This document shows, piece by piece, positions 50,210 to 61,880 of a stretch of DNA of 64,000 nt (position 1 is its first letter; every line of letters begins with the position of its first letter). This DNA is from Sistotremastrum niveocremeum HHB9708 (lineage: Eukaryota > Basidiomycota > Agaricomycetes > Sistotremastrales > Sistotremastraceae). The stretch covers positions 315,871 to 379,870 of the forward strand of contig KV419419.1 of NCBI GenBank assembly GCA_001630475.1, written 5' to 3'. A program made the translations under genes and the position numbers. The notes under the pieces were generated by a model. That model ran no database searches. It was not told where the DNA came from and saw only the letters and a program-made list of their open reading frames with translations.

Positions 50210-50840
50210 ATTTTCTACGAAAGAGAAATGGCTGCTTTGAAACCCCGCTCACCCATCTTGCTCCCCCCTTCCACACTCTGGCCGATTCTCGGTATCGACC
50301 CACATGTTCTGCCGCTCTCTCTCGCTCTCAGGATGGCCGCCATGAATAATTCGGCGACAAGGTTATTGTCGTGGACGGGCCTTATCGGCGTCTTCAGTAG
50401 CGAGAGAATGAGTCGAGCTGTACTACGACTGGAACCAGCAACGTCTTCAAGACATGGCGGAAAGCGGCGACTGTCCGAGGTATCTCATTCTACTGCCATA
50501 TAGAACTCCTTCTTACTGGCTCTTTCCTTTCCCAGTCAACGCTCCGGTGACCTTGTTCGTGAGTTATCTTCCTGCCTTTGTGTTTAGAACGTCGCCGCTC
50601 ATTTCTTCGACGAGCGGTTCCTCGTAGTCCCACAACATGGCTTCAAAGTGCAAGTTTCCCACCAACACCATCTATGCCCTCGCAGCGCATTTCGTCACAG
50701 GCTGGCATGCACGTCTCCCGTAGGGGAGGCCTGCGGTCGGTTCCCCGTTATAATACTCAGCGACACGGTAGTGTCGTGGTTGGGCTGGGGACCTTCCACC
50801 GGCAAGTGAGCGTTATGACTGCGGCGGGTTGGTGTCTGGT
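50210..50840 (+). repeat. Partial R1 copy 5
   Basis: Right-arm part of R1 only. The pyrimidine-rich start (about 50,262), the middle part and the hairpin at 50,761-50,776 are recognisable. The hairpin stem is CGACAC/GTGTCG: a changed pair compared with the CAACAC/GTGTTG of other copies, with pairing kept. It marks the right edge of the repeated array. Confidence 0.5.
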
Positions 50841-51153
50841 GTGGCCTCAAGCATTATACTTGTGATGGATTCGTCCGATTCGCCTGGTGATGGGGGATGT
50901 CTCATGTGGTTGAATTTTCCTTAAAGCAATATATTCATGTACCTGTATCATACTTCGTATCGTCTCATCTAGGTCGAAGAGTGTGCTTTCAATAGAGATT
51001 CAATTCATTTCTTCTCATAGACGTCGCCTGCTCGAGTCCGAGAGTGAGCGCTAGTGAGCGCTCAAGACGTCGCGGTCGCTTGCAACCGACCAACATCCTC
51101 TCCATCGGACTTCCTAGCAGGACGACAAAATCAAACCTGTTTTTGTGGTCACG

Positions 51154-53248
51154 ATGGAGATAGAGCAACCACGAAAAGAACCCGGCGAGGTTAGTCAGAC
51201 CAACCAGATTGTAGCAGCCTACAAGTGCCGACCATCTCTTTCTAGGAATATTCAATTGTGGATCTACAGACCTGCTGTCCTGAAATCTCCAAGACCACAT
51301 CAAAGCTACATTATACCAGCGATATCGAAGACCTTTGGAGGCCAGAAATATTAGAAACTGTCAAGGGAGCCGTAGACGACTTGAGCAATGACTTGAGGGC
51401 GCTCAGCTTGCAGATCCATGGTGCGTAACTCACGACTATTACTCCTCAGAACAGATTGTTAACTCTCCTACGTGTCTATCATAGGACATCCCGAGGTTGC
51501 CCTGCAAGAAAAGTCAGATTATCCTCCGTGTTTCCTGATGCATTCGTTCTGACATCCTTGCTAGGTTCGCTCACGACACTTTGACCAAATTCATGGAAGG
51601 GCAAGGCTTTGAGGTCACCCGGCATTATTTGGGGATGGAGACTGCTTGGAGAGCTGCTTTCACGCATGGAGAAGGCGCCAAGCGAGTGATAGGTGTCAAC
51701 TCTGAGATGGACGGTGGGCATTATTATTCTTAACCGCGATGTCGTGTGCTCATCATCCTCATAGCCCTTCCTGGGATAGGCCATGCGTGTGGTCACAACC
51801 TCATCGCAGTTGCCGGCGTTGGAATCGCTATCGCTATCCGTGTTGCACTTGAGAAACACGACATCCCAGGGACAGTAGTATTGCTTGGTACTCCAGGTAT
51901 GCTATCTTTACCATCTCGGACATCGAATGACGCGATACTTGTGTAGCTGAAGAAAGCGGGAATGGCAAAGGAAAATTAATCGCAAAAGGCGCATATAATG
52001 AGATGGATGCTTGCATAATGTATGCACGATTTCTCCCTCAGACCGTCCCGCAGATATCTCACATATAATACTAATAGGTGTCATCCGACCGCCGGGCCAG
52101 AAAACTCTACCGCGCTAGGAACTACGTTGGCTTTGACCTCGATCAACATCGAATTCACTGGACATACGTAAACTTGTACATTGGGATTCATTACCTGCGC
52201 TTTCACGCATATTCAGTGCTCATGCGGCCGCAGCGCCATGGGAAGGTCGGAACGCCCTGGATGCTGCTTTCTTGGCGTATTCCAGCATTTCTTTGCTTCG
52301 GCAACAGATCAAGCCCTCGCATCGGGTACATGGCGTAGTCTATGGCGACAATTGGGCAACTAATAGTACGTGAGATCCGCTGAGTTGGTTCACCCTATTG
52401 ATCTTCCCTCTAGTCATACCAGATAAAGCCAGGATGAGGTTTGTGGATCGAATTTGAGCATCTCGACAGACAATGACTGAGCTTTGCAGATATTTTGTCC
52501 GAGCGCCTACTTCGAAAGAATTGCAGGAGCTTGTAGCAAGAGTTTCCAAGTGCTTTGGGTACGATCTATCATGTCCCGTCATTCGAAAATCTGATTAAAT
52601 CCAAGGGCAGCAGCTAAAGCGACAGCATGCGACGCAGATATTCAACTCGGCAGTACTAATCACGAACTGCGTCAAAACACAGCTCTAGGTCAGTGGGCAT
52701 CACTGCGCTCCATAATCTTATTCACTTGCGATGTAGGAGACAGTTTCCTCGCTGTCGCTAGATCGGGATTAGGAATGGAGATCGGCGAAGTACCAGAGCC
52801 AGGCGCCTCCACAGATTTTGTGCGTGGATTTCCGCCCTTTACGATGACATTGCACTTATAACGATTTTTAAGGGGAATGTCACGTACAGTGAGCGCCTCT
52901 CTCTGATAAAGTTTTCAGACACTAATCCGCCCTAGTTTTGCCCGCTCTTCACCCCGGATATAGTCAGTCAAGCATTTATCGCGCTATACGTCTTGCTAAA
53001 GCCAACTTCTAGGTATTCCGACCGAACCTGATGGCGGAAACCATACGCCAGCATTCGCAAAATCGGCGGCCTCTGTCGAAGCTCACCGCGTAACGATGAC
53101 AGTGACTAAAGCATTGGCGTATATCGGAGTTCGAGTGCTTGAAGATGACGCTTATTATCAAAAGGTAAGCGACAACACGTTTTCGTTGCATAGGGCCGTT
53201 CTTATTCTTTGAGTGTAGGTCAAAGATAGTTTCGCTTCGGGATCGTGA
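51154..53248 (+). CDS. Peptidase M20-family amidohydrolase (ACY1L2/PM20D2-like), 16 exons
   Basis: Splicing at gt...ag sites through 16 short exons gives one intact reading of 438 residues. Seen in the translation: His-Gly-His-Pro-Glu at 70-74, [14 protein letters not shown] at 128-141, Pro-Ala-Glu-Glu-Ser at 173-177, Cys-His-Pro at 199-201, the lid-domain stretch Thr-Gly-His-Thr-Ala-His-Ala at 225-231, and a late Leu-His-Pro-Gly at 374-377. These are the metal-binding and catalytic-Glu positions of M20 aminoacylase/amidohydrolases, which hydrolyse amide bonds of N-acyl amino acids or dipeptide-like substrates. Length is usual for the family. No signal peptide, so probably cytosolic. The start is the first methionine before the first splice site. 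The exact substrate cannot be told. Confidence 0.88.
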
Positions 53249-54130
53249 ACTATCGATGCTCTTTGATGGCCGGAATGTGACCTTCGTCCTCGTCGAAACA
53301 AGACTCGAAGGTCTCGACTCAGTCCTGGTCATGCATTGAAGCGCCCTCGATCTCTTTCGTGAACACGAAGTCATGATTTTCTGTCGAAGACGGGTCACGA
53401 TCTCTACTACCTTAGATATTCATGAACCAGCGTAAATTTCTTGCCGTTCTCCTACTAACTAGCGGGTTCTTCATCACTTGAGAATCTCACCAAACCACGT
53501 TCGCATTGTAACAATGTAACAGTCGCAGCCCGAGTTTGATGGGGCAAATGATACTGTCAGTCGGCAAAATGCATCTGTCATACCCAAATCCGGCATAGGG
53601 GTTATTCGCCCAAGACGAATGGCGACTTTCTGCGGCCCTTTCGTGTTATATTATTTAGTCAGACATATTCGGACTCCTCGGCCGACTCATGCTGATATTG
53701 CTAATGATCATCCTCGCCCATACCATCTCATCAAGTAAGTCCTCAGCGCCTCAGCTGGTGTCAAATATCCAGAGTAGTCAGGAAGCCGTCCCATCGATCT
53801 GTCGGATGACTGGGTTACGGTTCGCCATGATTGGATCATTTTTCGTAAGATGCGAGACCGAACGGAAGCCATAGCGTGATTCTTGAACAAGTCGAACCGT
53901 GACCGACCTGAGACATCGGTCGACGAGTCGAACGGAAGACTCTGCAGGAAGACTTGAAGCGACTGGGAAGAGCGAGGAGTGCCAGGGACTTGAGTCGAGG
54001 GCTTGCCTGCTGAGCGCGATCACATTCGAAAGACGGACGATAAAAGCGCCCAGGTTTCGAGAAACGTTCCGGGAGCAGAGGAATGAACAGGAGTCAGTGT
54101 CCATAGGAAAGCCAATGTAGTCACGCTGCA
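53249..54130. other. Stretch without a supported gene
   Basis: 3' flank of the amidohydrolase gene and spacer to the next minus-strand candidate. The minus strand has open frames near 53,700-54,130 that could be the tail of that candidate, but no motif is recognised. Confidence 0.4.
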
Positions 54131-54824
54131 CTTAGAAGAAAGACCGAAGCCACGTTGTGACGGGTTTTGCTGCATCGATAAAAAGCCTATCTTCTCTGCT
54201 CAAGGTCCTGTTCGGGGAGACATCTCGGTGCACTGTCCATGATTTCTCGCTCAATGGTGTCGAATACTGTGATAACCAAGTCTTGCGCTTCGCTTGTAAG
54301 GAACCGAGGGTCGACAGCTGGTTGAGCGGTGTCTGTGCCAGAACTGCAGTGATAGCGCTATGATTCAGCGCGCCCAAGCGTATCGGTATATAACCCAGCG
54401 GTCCCAATCTGAGCTGGGCCAGCATGCGTTCGGTCTTCCGGAGCACCTAACGCAATGAGACGATAACTGTGAGAGAGCGTTTCGTTCTGGTGTCCGAGAT
54501 GACAGAGACCTTCTGTATCCCATCTAGTTTCGAATGACAGCTCAGTTCTAGAACAGAGAGATCTCGAGAGCTGAAGCGAGTGCACGACTGACCCAGGGGA
54601 AGCACCTGCTGACTCGATAACCACTCCAAAACCTATCGGTCTCAACCAGATGCTCCACAGCCAGCGGTACGCTTTGATTCTGCTGCTCCAGCTTAGTCTC
54701 GAAGTCGTCAAGGATGGCGGAGAGGCGGGAGTTGATATGGCTGCTGCTTAGACGTCCAACTTTTCGTACACTTCGGTAGCGGGGGGGACTGCTTCAACTC
54801 GCAATCGTCCAGAAAAGCAGCCAT
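54130..54824 (-). pseudogene. Unrecognised minus-strand gene, apparently broken
   Basis: A methionine at 54,824 opens a polar, helix-like first exon (Phe-Leu-Asp-Asp...; later Leu-Asp-Asp-Phe-Glu-Thr-Lys-Leu-Glu-Gln-Gln) to about 54,600. A gtgctt...tctag intron follows, then an exon beginning Thr-Glu-Leu-Ser-Phe-Glu. A third protein-like stretch follows a catag acceptor at about 54,360 (Ala-Gln-Asp-Leu-Val-Ile-Thr-Val-Phe-Asp-Thr-Ile-Glu), but its frame does not join the previous exon and it meets a TAG near 54,200. The helical texture recalls the middle region of fungal zinc-cluster regulators. No zinc-cluster is seen, so I assign no family. Confidence 0.35.
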
Positions 54825-55312
54825 TCGTGAGCTAGTCAGGCACAAGCAGCAGCTTGTCGCAATCTAGGGTCTGACCTAGCGTAAGGGACAGAGAATAAGC
54901 AGGGTATCAATCACGTACGTGTCAATGATGGTATATTCGACACAGTCATCGGCTGGCCCCCAATTACGATCCTAGCGTCCAATGATATCCCTTTGCACTG
55001 AAGTCGTCCCTGCTAGTCGTCCCTGAGCGTTCTCCGACGACGTCGAATATTTCCATGATTTTCAGGATGAGGAGTGACCGGACTTGAAAGGGTTGCATAG
55101 CCTTTAGGCTTTAGCAATGATCAGAGATAAGATCCTCATAGAACGTCTGTATAGTCGGATATAGAAGTAGTTATCGAGATCGAGCACCTGGCAATGGTAA
55201 CATTAGCTTGTAGCGCTCATAGCGGCTTCCAGTTTGACCACCACGAAAATACAGAGCGAGTCGCCGAACACGCGACGGCCTCTCCTTGTCTTACCCACCT
55301 CGCGCTCGCTGC

Positions 55313-58228
55313 ATGGACGACGACTATGAGGACTCTTCGCTGTCAGAACTCAGCTCCGAGGAAGAAGAATATGTAGGGCCCTCGAAAGGAAAAAAGAACG
55401 CCGCAAGCTCTCGGGCAAAAAAGGAGAAGGACTTCAAACTGACCGGCGTTCTAAAACCTTACCGGGTGGTCCAATTCGCTGCCAGATCGCTATATGGTAA
55501 GCCTCTGTATGCGTCAGTTGAGCCTCTTACGATGCCCGGTCTTAGATAAAATCTGTGCTGGCGATGTTGATCTCAATCCTGATTACCAGCGAGGTAAGCT
55601 CGTCGACGCCGCCACTGATTCTTCAATGACCCGCGTTCCAAGATGTCGTATGGACCGACAGCAAGCAAATTCAACTCATCGACTCAATCCTCCGAAACTA
55701 TTATATCCCTCCCATCATTTTTGTATGACTTGTCACTGTCTCCTACCTGAGTTTACTCAGCAAACGTTATCATAGGCTGTCCAACAGGACGACACGGGCG
55801 CCGAAACGAGAACGTGTATTGACGGTAAACAGAGATTGACCTCGATCCAGAAGTGAGTCTTTTCCTAAAGCTGGGCATCATTGCTTTAATCGTTATCAAG
55901 GTTTATGGATGGCCTGGTATGTGCCCTACCACTCACTTGTCAAAGTTAACTTGACATTCTATCGGATCCGCAAGATTCCATGTGAGTCCGCCCGTTTCTG
56001 AAATTATGCGATCACTAAGCCGAGTGGCTGGATACAGTTCACGACCCGTAGGCGTCACCCTCCTGTACCTGCAGATCTCAGACTGAGCCATATTCTTCGG
56101 CAGGAATACTAATCAGAAATTTTACTACAAAATCATTGGACAGCCAGCGAAAAAGCAGCTGCTTCTTCCGAAGGAACTGAGAAAGCGATTCGAAGACAAG
56201 CAAGTCGCGTGTGTCGAATACACCGACCTAGGCGAAACAAATGAGCGCGAAATATTTCAGGTGAGACAGGCGAGACTTTTTCATACCGTATATCATTTAA
56301 CACGAATAACCTAAAGCGTGTGCAACTGGGCGTTGCTCTCACCGTGCGTCTTCTATTGTGTGGAATTTCGGCCATATTTCTTAAAACTCCGCTCGTTTTA
56401 GGTCTCAGAGAAATTACAGGCTCTTTCAAGTCCATGGGTCAACATGGTCCGCGACGTGGTAAGCCGATATGTTCAACCTGAGAATATGCTCGGTGGCGCG
56501 ATCGATTTCGACAATTCCCGCTCAAAAGACTTTCATTGTGTGGCCCAACTACTTTACTATCTTGACAAGGCCGACTCTGGCGAACTCTTCACGACATCAA
56601 AGAAGACTCCTGCTACAGTACCTACGGCTGTGGCACTTATGAAACTCCTTACGAAGAAGAGCCCTCCCGAACCGCCTGCCTCTTTTATTCAACGAGTTAC
56701 GACTGCGATGGACATCTTCACGGCCTTGACGAAACATGACGAATATAGTCCTCCATTTCGAAGGCCTTCGCGTATCAGCCCTGTCGAATTCGTTATGATC
56801 GCTGTCATGATATCCAGGCATATGAAAAAGCTGAGCGCGAAGGAGTTGTCGAATGCTGTTGCGCAGATGCGCGAGACTGGGCGGAAGGAGCATAGCGATA
56901 TGCGAATGAATACTAAAGTCATTAAAACCCTTCTTGGAGTCATCCAGAAGGTCGGTACTTCGACGGCCAAGCCTGCTAGTACTGCGAATGGGTCGAAGGG
57001 AAAGCAGAAGGAGAAGGAGAAGGAAGAGGTGCCGGCTGCCGAGGACGAACGGTTCTTGGAGACCGTGCGATCTCTGTACAAGACCAGGGGGACGAAACGC
57101 AAGCTCGCGCCAGATTCGGACGTTGATATGGAGGATGCAGAGAGCGTCGATGAACCTCTCAAAGAAAGGGCGAAAAAGAAGGCAACCTTACCGGCCTTTA
57201 AGAAGACGAAGACACCTACTACGTCTCCTTCGGACACTCCTGTGAGGAGATTTACGCCTCTTACTGCCGATCCCACTTCCAAGACTGCACCCACAGAGCG
57301 GATCGAGACCCCTTCAAACCCTGCAGCAACCTCGCCAGCAACCTCGACAGCGACCCCTGCTGCCTCCGCCTCGACGGTAACCACTTCTGTTGCCCCAGTC
57401 GCAAAGCCATTCAGTCTCCCAGCCTTCAAACGGTTACCCAAACCTGCCACGCTTCGAACGTCCCCACCACCACCTTCTCCAACAGTCCCTCGCACCACAC
57501 AAACTACTGCTTTCTCTCAAATTTCGACCATGGCCGCACACCAGGCGGCGGATTCTTCTTCATACACGCAAGGCATCGCGATCCAACAGCAGCAGCATCT
57601 CTTAGAGCAGCAACGCCAGCTGCAGCAACAACACTCACCTCCGATAAGTCGAGCTCAGATCTCGCCCGTCACCACTAGCCATCCTCCTGCCTCTATTCCG
57701 CCCTCCCAACCTCCGCCACCAGGTCCTCCCATTCTCACAGGGCCAAATGGTTCATTCACCACCAGTCCCACTCAAGCCTATCCTCCGCCCCATCCTTCCG
57801 CCCAACCTGCAGTGACAACGCCGATAAAACAGGAACCTTCTTCCGCGGGATGGGGGCCATCGCCTCCGAAATCTCCACCTGCGTCAGCAGGCTGGGGCAC
57901 AGCCGAAACACAGATATGGGGAGACACATCTTCAGCTGCCAATCAGCCCAGTTCTTCTGCATGGCAGATTCCCAGCGATCGAGGAGGCCATTCAAGCGAC
58001 CGAGGGCGAGGCCGAGATTGGGATCGGGACATGGACCGTGACCGTGACTGGAGTCGAGATAGGGCCCAAGGGCAAGATGGAGGCAGCCGGAGGTATTCAG
58101 GATCATCCCAGGACTCAAAAAAGCGTGGAAGCAGATTTGGAGGAGCCGTAGATAACTGGAAGACCGGTCCCGTGGATAACGGCTGGCCTCGAGGAGGGAG
58201 GGGCAAGGGTGGTTCTAGCCGAAGGTAG
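55313..58228 (+). CDS. DUF262 domain protein with long disordered, Arg/Gly-rich tail (10 exons)
   Basis: Exons are 55,313-55,496, 55,546-55,593, 55,643-55,722, 55,776-55,852, 55,901-55,916, 55,975-55,981, 56,038-56,047, 56,104-56,260, 56,317-56,343 and 56,402-58,228. Lengths sum to 811 codons, giving 810 residues. Acidic Ser/Glu-rich start (1-20), then a DUF262 (GmrSD N-terminal-like, ParB/Srx-fold) domain at about 55-260 with Asn-Pro-Asp-Tyr-Gln-Arg at 72-77 and Asp-Gly-Lys-Gln-Arg at 120-124, the family's nucleotide-binding motif. A basic helical part follows to about 400. Then comes a Pro/Ser/Thr/Gln-rich tract (about 405-720) and an Arg-Asp/Arg-Gly tail (about 745-810) typical of RNA-binding or nuclear proteins. 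The HNH nuclease half of bacterial GmrSD is not seen. Such proteins are common in fungi but their role is not established. The start is the first ATG before the acidic stretch. Confidence 0.88.
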
Positions 58229-58654
58229 TATCTTGGAGTGGTTGAGTGATCGTGATTCCGAACACAAGCATATACATATAATGTCCTACGGGGCTTTCAC
58301 CTTACTTATACGACTTAAATATTTTGTAGCTGCCATACATGGTTGATTTTTCCCGTGTCAGTCCTCCGACCGTATCCCTGGAATCTCAGAAAAGGCATCT
58401 GTGACCAAGCACTCTGGTACAGGCCACTCTTTCTGCTTTGGGAAAGCAGCTGAAACGTGTAGCAATTGTTCAGCATGGTACAAGAATAAGTAAACAGTAA
58501 TTTAGTTGAATTTTGTTCTGAAAGCCTCACTACTTTCCGATTCACATAGCCGTGTTTCCGATACCTCGCTGTGATTCTCAACGCAAGTTTCGCGACTACC
58601 AGAAACATCGATATTGGGCTATGGGAGGCAAGAATAAGCAAAGGAAATTTGAGA
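58229..58654. other. Intergenic, convergent 3' ends
   Basis: Short spacer between the convergent DUF262 and DUF6534 genes; presumably holds both 3' untranslated regions. Nothing else recognised. Confidence 0.5.
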
Positions 58655-60472
58655 TCATGAACACTTTACCATCGAAAGACTTTCCGTATCCAGGGAATTG
58701 CGGGGTCGAATAGCGAACGTGACTTCGGTATGTGTTAGGACGCTGTGCCGTTGTTGAAGCTTTGGCCTCAAGTTTACACGTGCATTCAAGCTGTGTATAT
58801 CGTTAGAATGCGGAAACGTTAAACGCGGTTTCGATGACGTACCAAGCAACTGAATTAAACAAGTAAGTGAGTGAGTAAGAATGAGCGTTGAAAGCATCGG
58901 AGACTGACGCAAGCTATTCACATATACTTCAAGTAAACGTCAGTGATTGAATATGAGTAAATGTCATTATAATGACTGCACCTTTTGATAGGATCAAGTG
59001 GAGGGGAACCCTGAGCTCACCAGTCAGCAACAGGAAGCGGTAGCATGCACAAGAACGTACCACCAGATCTCGTCTGGTCCGGCAACATACGTCACCAGAA
59101 ATCCGGCTTGGACAAACGCAACTAACAATCCTCGTGTCAAGGTGTAGATAGTGAGCTTAGTCAAAACGCCGTTCGTGCTAGATGTCAGTTGCCTGTTCAG
59201 TCGCGTTGAAAGGGACATGATAGCACGGCACTCACGAGGAGAAGACGTCTTTCTTCGACGTTGTAAGGAGGGTGCAAAGAGCCCCGCTTGCTATGATGTT
59301 CGACAGCAGGTTGGCGGAGAGGCTTATAGATGCCGTGATCTTGATTGTCGCGAAAGATTGAGATAAGTCACGATGTACAGTCCCTGGAGTAGAATATAAC
59401 ATGCCTTGATCACAGTAGTGGAAGTCAGAGTCGTTCCATGCATAATGAGCTCCGCACATAGCGCTACCAGTACGTCAGCAATGTCGCAATAGATCAAGAT
59501 TTTGAGTCCAACCTGTGCCAAAGCCTAATGGAAAACAACATATCCCGTTCGTCAAGTGTCAAGTGTGAGCCGGTTTGGAAACTTACCGAAGCCCATTACA
59601 GAGAGTGCCGTCTTATAAAGAAATGAGCAGAAATAAAGCTGCGAGGCGAGTATACTCACTATCAGAACCGATAAATGCCAGGCCGTCTTTCGAACTATTC
59701 AGACATATTGTCAGACAGATGCATTGATGCAAGTCGGGGAGAAGGCGAACTCACAAACGTGCACTTGACGGGCAAAGAAGAGCTGTCCGCTACGAAAGGA
59801 AGGCATTGTATCAGACGATGTGTCCCGATTACTGATAAGTTCGGAGTACGTACATGAAAGTGGTCGTGAACGTGCAAACAAGTTCCGCGCTAAATTCACT
59901 GCGATGAAAGTCAGTTGCCGGTGTCGCGTACTCCATAATTGAGTCCTACCCCGGGAGCGTTGCAAGTGCTTGAGTATTCCCGAAATTGACAATCTGGTGT
60001 CAAAGATAAGCGTGTTTATGCGAAACAATGAGAGAAATAGACATGCCACGTAGAAGTTGAAACATTGACCCATCAATACAGTAGATGCAGTAATTAGAAT
60101 TCTTCCAAAGAGTCAATTGAGGGACATCTATGGAAGAAAAGTCTAATCACAGTAACAGAGCAACCTGCTTTCGGTGAGTCATCAACGTGAAACATTTTGG
60201 AGTTCAGTCTCACCATCGTCTTTACAAGAGCACTATCCTTGGGAAAATTCACAAAATACATAAAGCCTTGGCACAGAGCGATGCCATAGAGACTGCAGAG
60301 GAAATGCTCGCATCAGTACAAAATCCGAGAAACCCGGCCTCAAGCCTACCAGGTTGAGATCAGAAAGCCTAAAAGGTTCATCAGTCATGTTCCAAACTTC
60401 AATGATAGACGAAGTCTCACCCCAAAACACTGGGCCCACCTCACTAGTCAAATCCATGGCATCGAGTGGCAT
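58655..60472 (-). CDS. DUF6534-type integral membrane protein (15 exons)
   Basis: Minus-strand exons run 60,472-60,421, 60,368-60,350, 60,292-60,214, 60,164-60,151, 60,101-60,050, 59,993-59,950, 59,898-59,854, 59,789-59,755, 59,694-59,660, 59,611-59,587, 59,524-59,513, 59,404-59,236, 59,177-59,061, 59,010-58,982 and 58,926-58,655; the sum is 333 codons (332 residues). Family hallmarks seen: Val-Gly-Pro-Val-Phe-Trp-Gly-Phe-Leu-Ile-Ser-Thr near the start, Leu-Tyr-Gly-Ile-Ala then Phe-Pro-Lys-Asp, Val-x-Asn-Phe-Gly-Asn, Leu-Phe-Phe-Ala-Arg, Thr-Lys-Leu-Thr-Ile-Tyr-Thr-Leu-Thr-Arg-Gly-Leu-Leu, and Leu-Ser-Lys-Val-Tyr-Val-Asn-Ser-Leu near the end. About seven hydrophobic helices expected; plasma-membrane location is inferred. 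The role of the family is unknown. The exon at 59,513-59,524 is my least certain border, and the last exon may hide a further intron. Confidence 0.8.
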
Positions 60473-61251
60473 CCCGAAGAGAGGAAGGGTAGAAGCTCTG
60501 GAAAGGGACGAAAGCCCTCACTTCCATGAGGTCTTGCTCCTTTTATCATGGCTGAGAATCACGCGCAGGGTAGGCCGCTGAGTCCTGACAGGTACGATAA
60601 ACGCAGTGCGCGGTCGTCTGAGCCAGCCGTTTACCACGGTATCGTCTCGACTTGCGATGGCCCCAGAATTCTCCCTGCGAACAAGCTGCGAGTCGTTGGA
60701 AATGCATGATTGGAATCAAACGAGGTTGGTTTCAGCTTCTCATTTGGCAACTTAAGAGGCACGGAAGCCACTCGACACAGCCAGTTATACAAGGAGCTTT
60801 GGAGAGGGCAGTGCAGTTTGGCTCGAGAAGACCATGTAGCGGGCGCTAATCACCCGGTCCCCTCCAGCGGTTTGATATGGGCCTTTCTCGGTAGATCTTG
60901 GTGCCTGTGCGCTGGTCGACGCAATAAATCGCTCTAGTAACATCCATTACAGATCTAGCTCGATGTGAGCTCCGCGCCGAACGATGGGAGACCTGTACGA
61001 AACCTACGATTCAGTCCATTAGGCAACACGTTCCAATATCCAAGGCAAACTAGTCATCTATCGCGAAAGATGATGTGCACGAATCAGAAATGGCTGTTTC
61101 CCTTCTAGACGATCAGGTTGGAAGTGTGGACGCCCTCAAGGGACGAGATATCGGATCGGATCGTCGGCGTAGGCAGTGACTCGTGAGTACACGGAGGGAT
61201 AAGGCACCCTTTATTCTGACGCTGGTCCCCCAACCCCCCTGGCGTTCCGAT
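60473..61251. other. Intergenic, nothing recognised
   Basis: Upstream flank of the DUF6534 gene and 3' flank of the next minus-strand gene. It probably contains the DUF6534 promoter near 60,480-60,700. Short open frames on both strands show no motif. Confidence 0.4.
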
Positions 61252-61880
61252 CTATTTCTTCTCATCCATCTCTTCCCTCATTGGCAAAGCTGCTGAAGCG
61301 CTCAGGAATAATTGTCTCTCGCGGCTAGGAGCACGGTGTGGCACAAGACTTGCTCCAAACTGTCCGGTGCCATGGCCAGAATGAGAGAGATCGCCAGGCA
61401 AATGGAATATGGAGGCAGGGTCCAGCGAGAAGGCGGAGGCATTGTCTGAATCCAAGACCAAACTGTCCGAGATGCAGTAACGAGGACTGCGAGGGCGACG
61501 CCTGTCGCGCACCGTTTCTCGCTCCGAATCAAGGGTGAGATCCATATTCGCGTTCTGAGTGGGAGTTGGTCGAGAAACAGAGGCGTGCCATGCAGCCGGA
61601 GGGTTGGAGTCCTGTACAGACGTCTCAAGTGCGGTTGCATTGCGAGTTTTCCTTCCATGAACGCGCGATCGTATTGCGGTCTTGACGATATTCACATCTG
61701 AGATGACGAAGTTTCAGTATAGTTCAATATGGCATAGAAAGGCGTTTCTCAGTGCTCACAAACCACGATGATGTACCAGAGGACTACGGATTTACCGAAC
61801 GGACCATCTTTCTCAGAGGATGAAATAAAACGTTTTATTGCTTCGCGGAGGCTCAACGCGCGACTGGGACCGTGTATCAT
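61252..61880 (-). CDS. Hypothetical 188-residue protein with one membrane segment (2 exons)
   Basis: Exons on the minus strand are 61,880-61,760 and 61,697-61,252 (121 + 446 bases = 189 codons), joined over a gtgagc...ctcag intron of 62 bases. A predicted membrane helix spans about residues 30-46 (Ser-Val-Val-Leu-Trp-Tyr-Ile-Ile-Val-Val), followed by a basic stretch (Lys-Thr-Ala-Ile-Arg-Ser-Arg) and a polar Ser/Arg-rich tail. This would fit a single-pass protein with a cytoplasmic tail by the positive-inside rule. Family not recognised. It could also be the 3' part of a larger gene with missed upstream exons. Confidence 0.45.

Noticed and set aside
54358-54711. 117-residue minus-strand frame as a complete gene
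   Set aside because: A better reading splices an upstream exon from 54,824 into it, and the downstream exon does not join in frame, so I list it as a broken candidate instead.
56689-57498. 269-residue minus-strand open frame
   Set aside because: It is a shadow of the low-complexity part of the DUF262 gene on the other strand.
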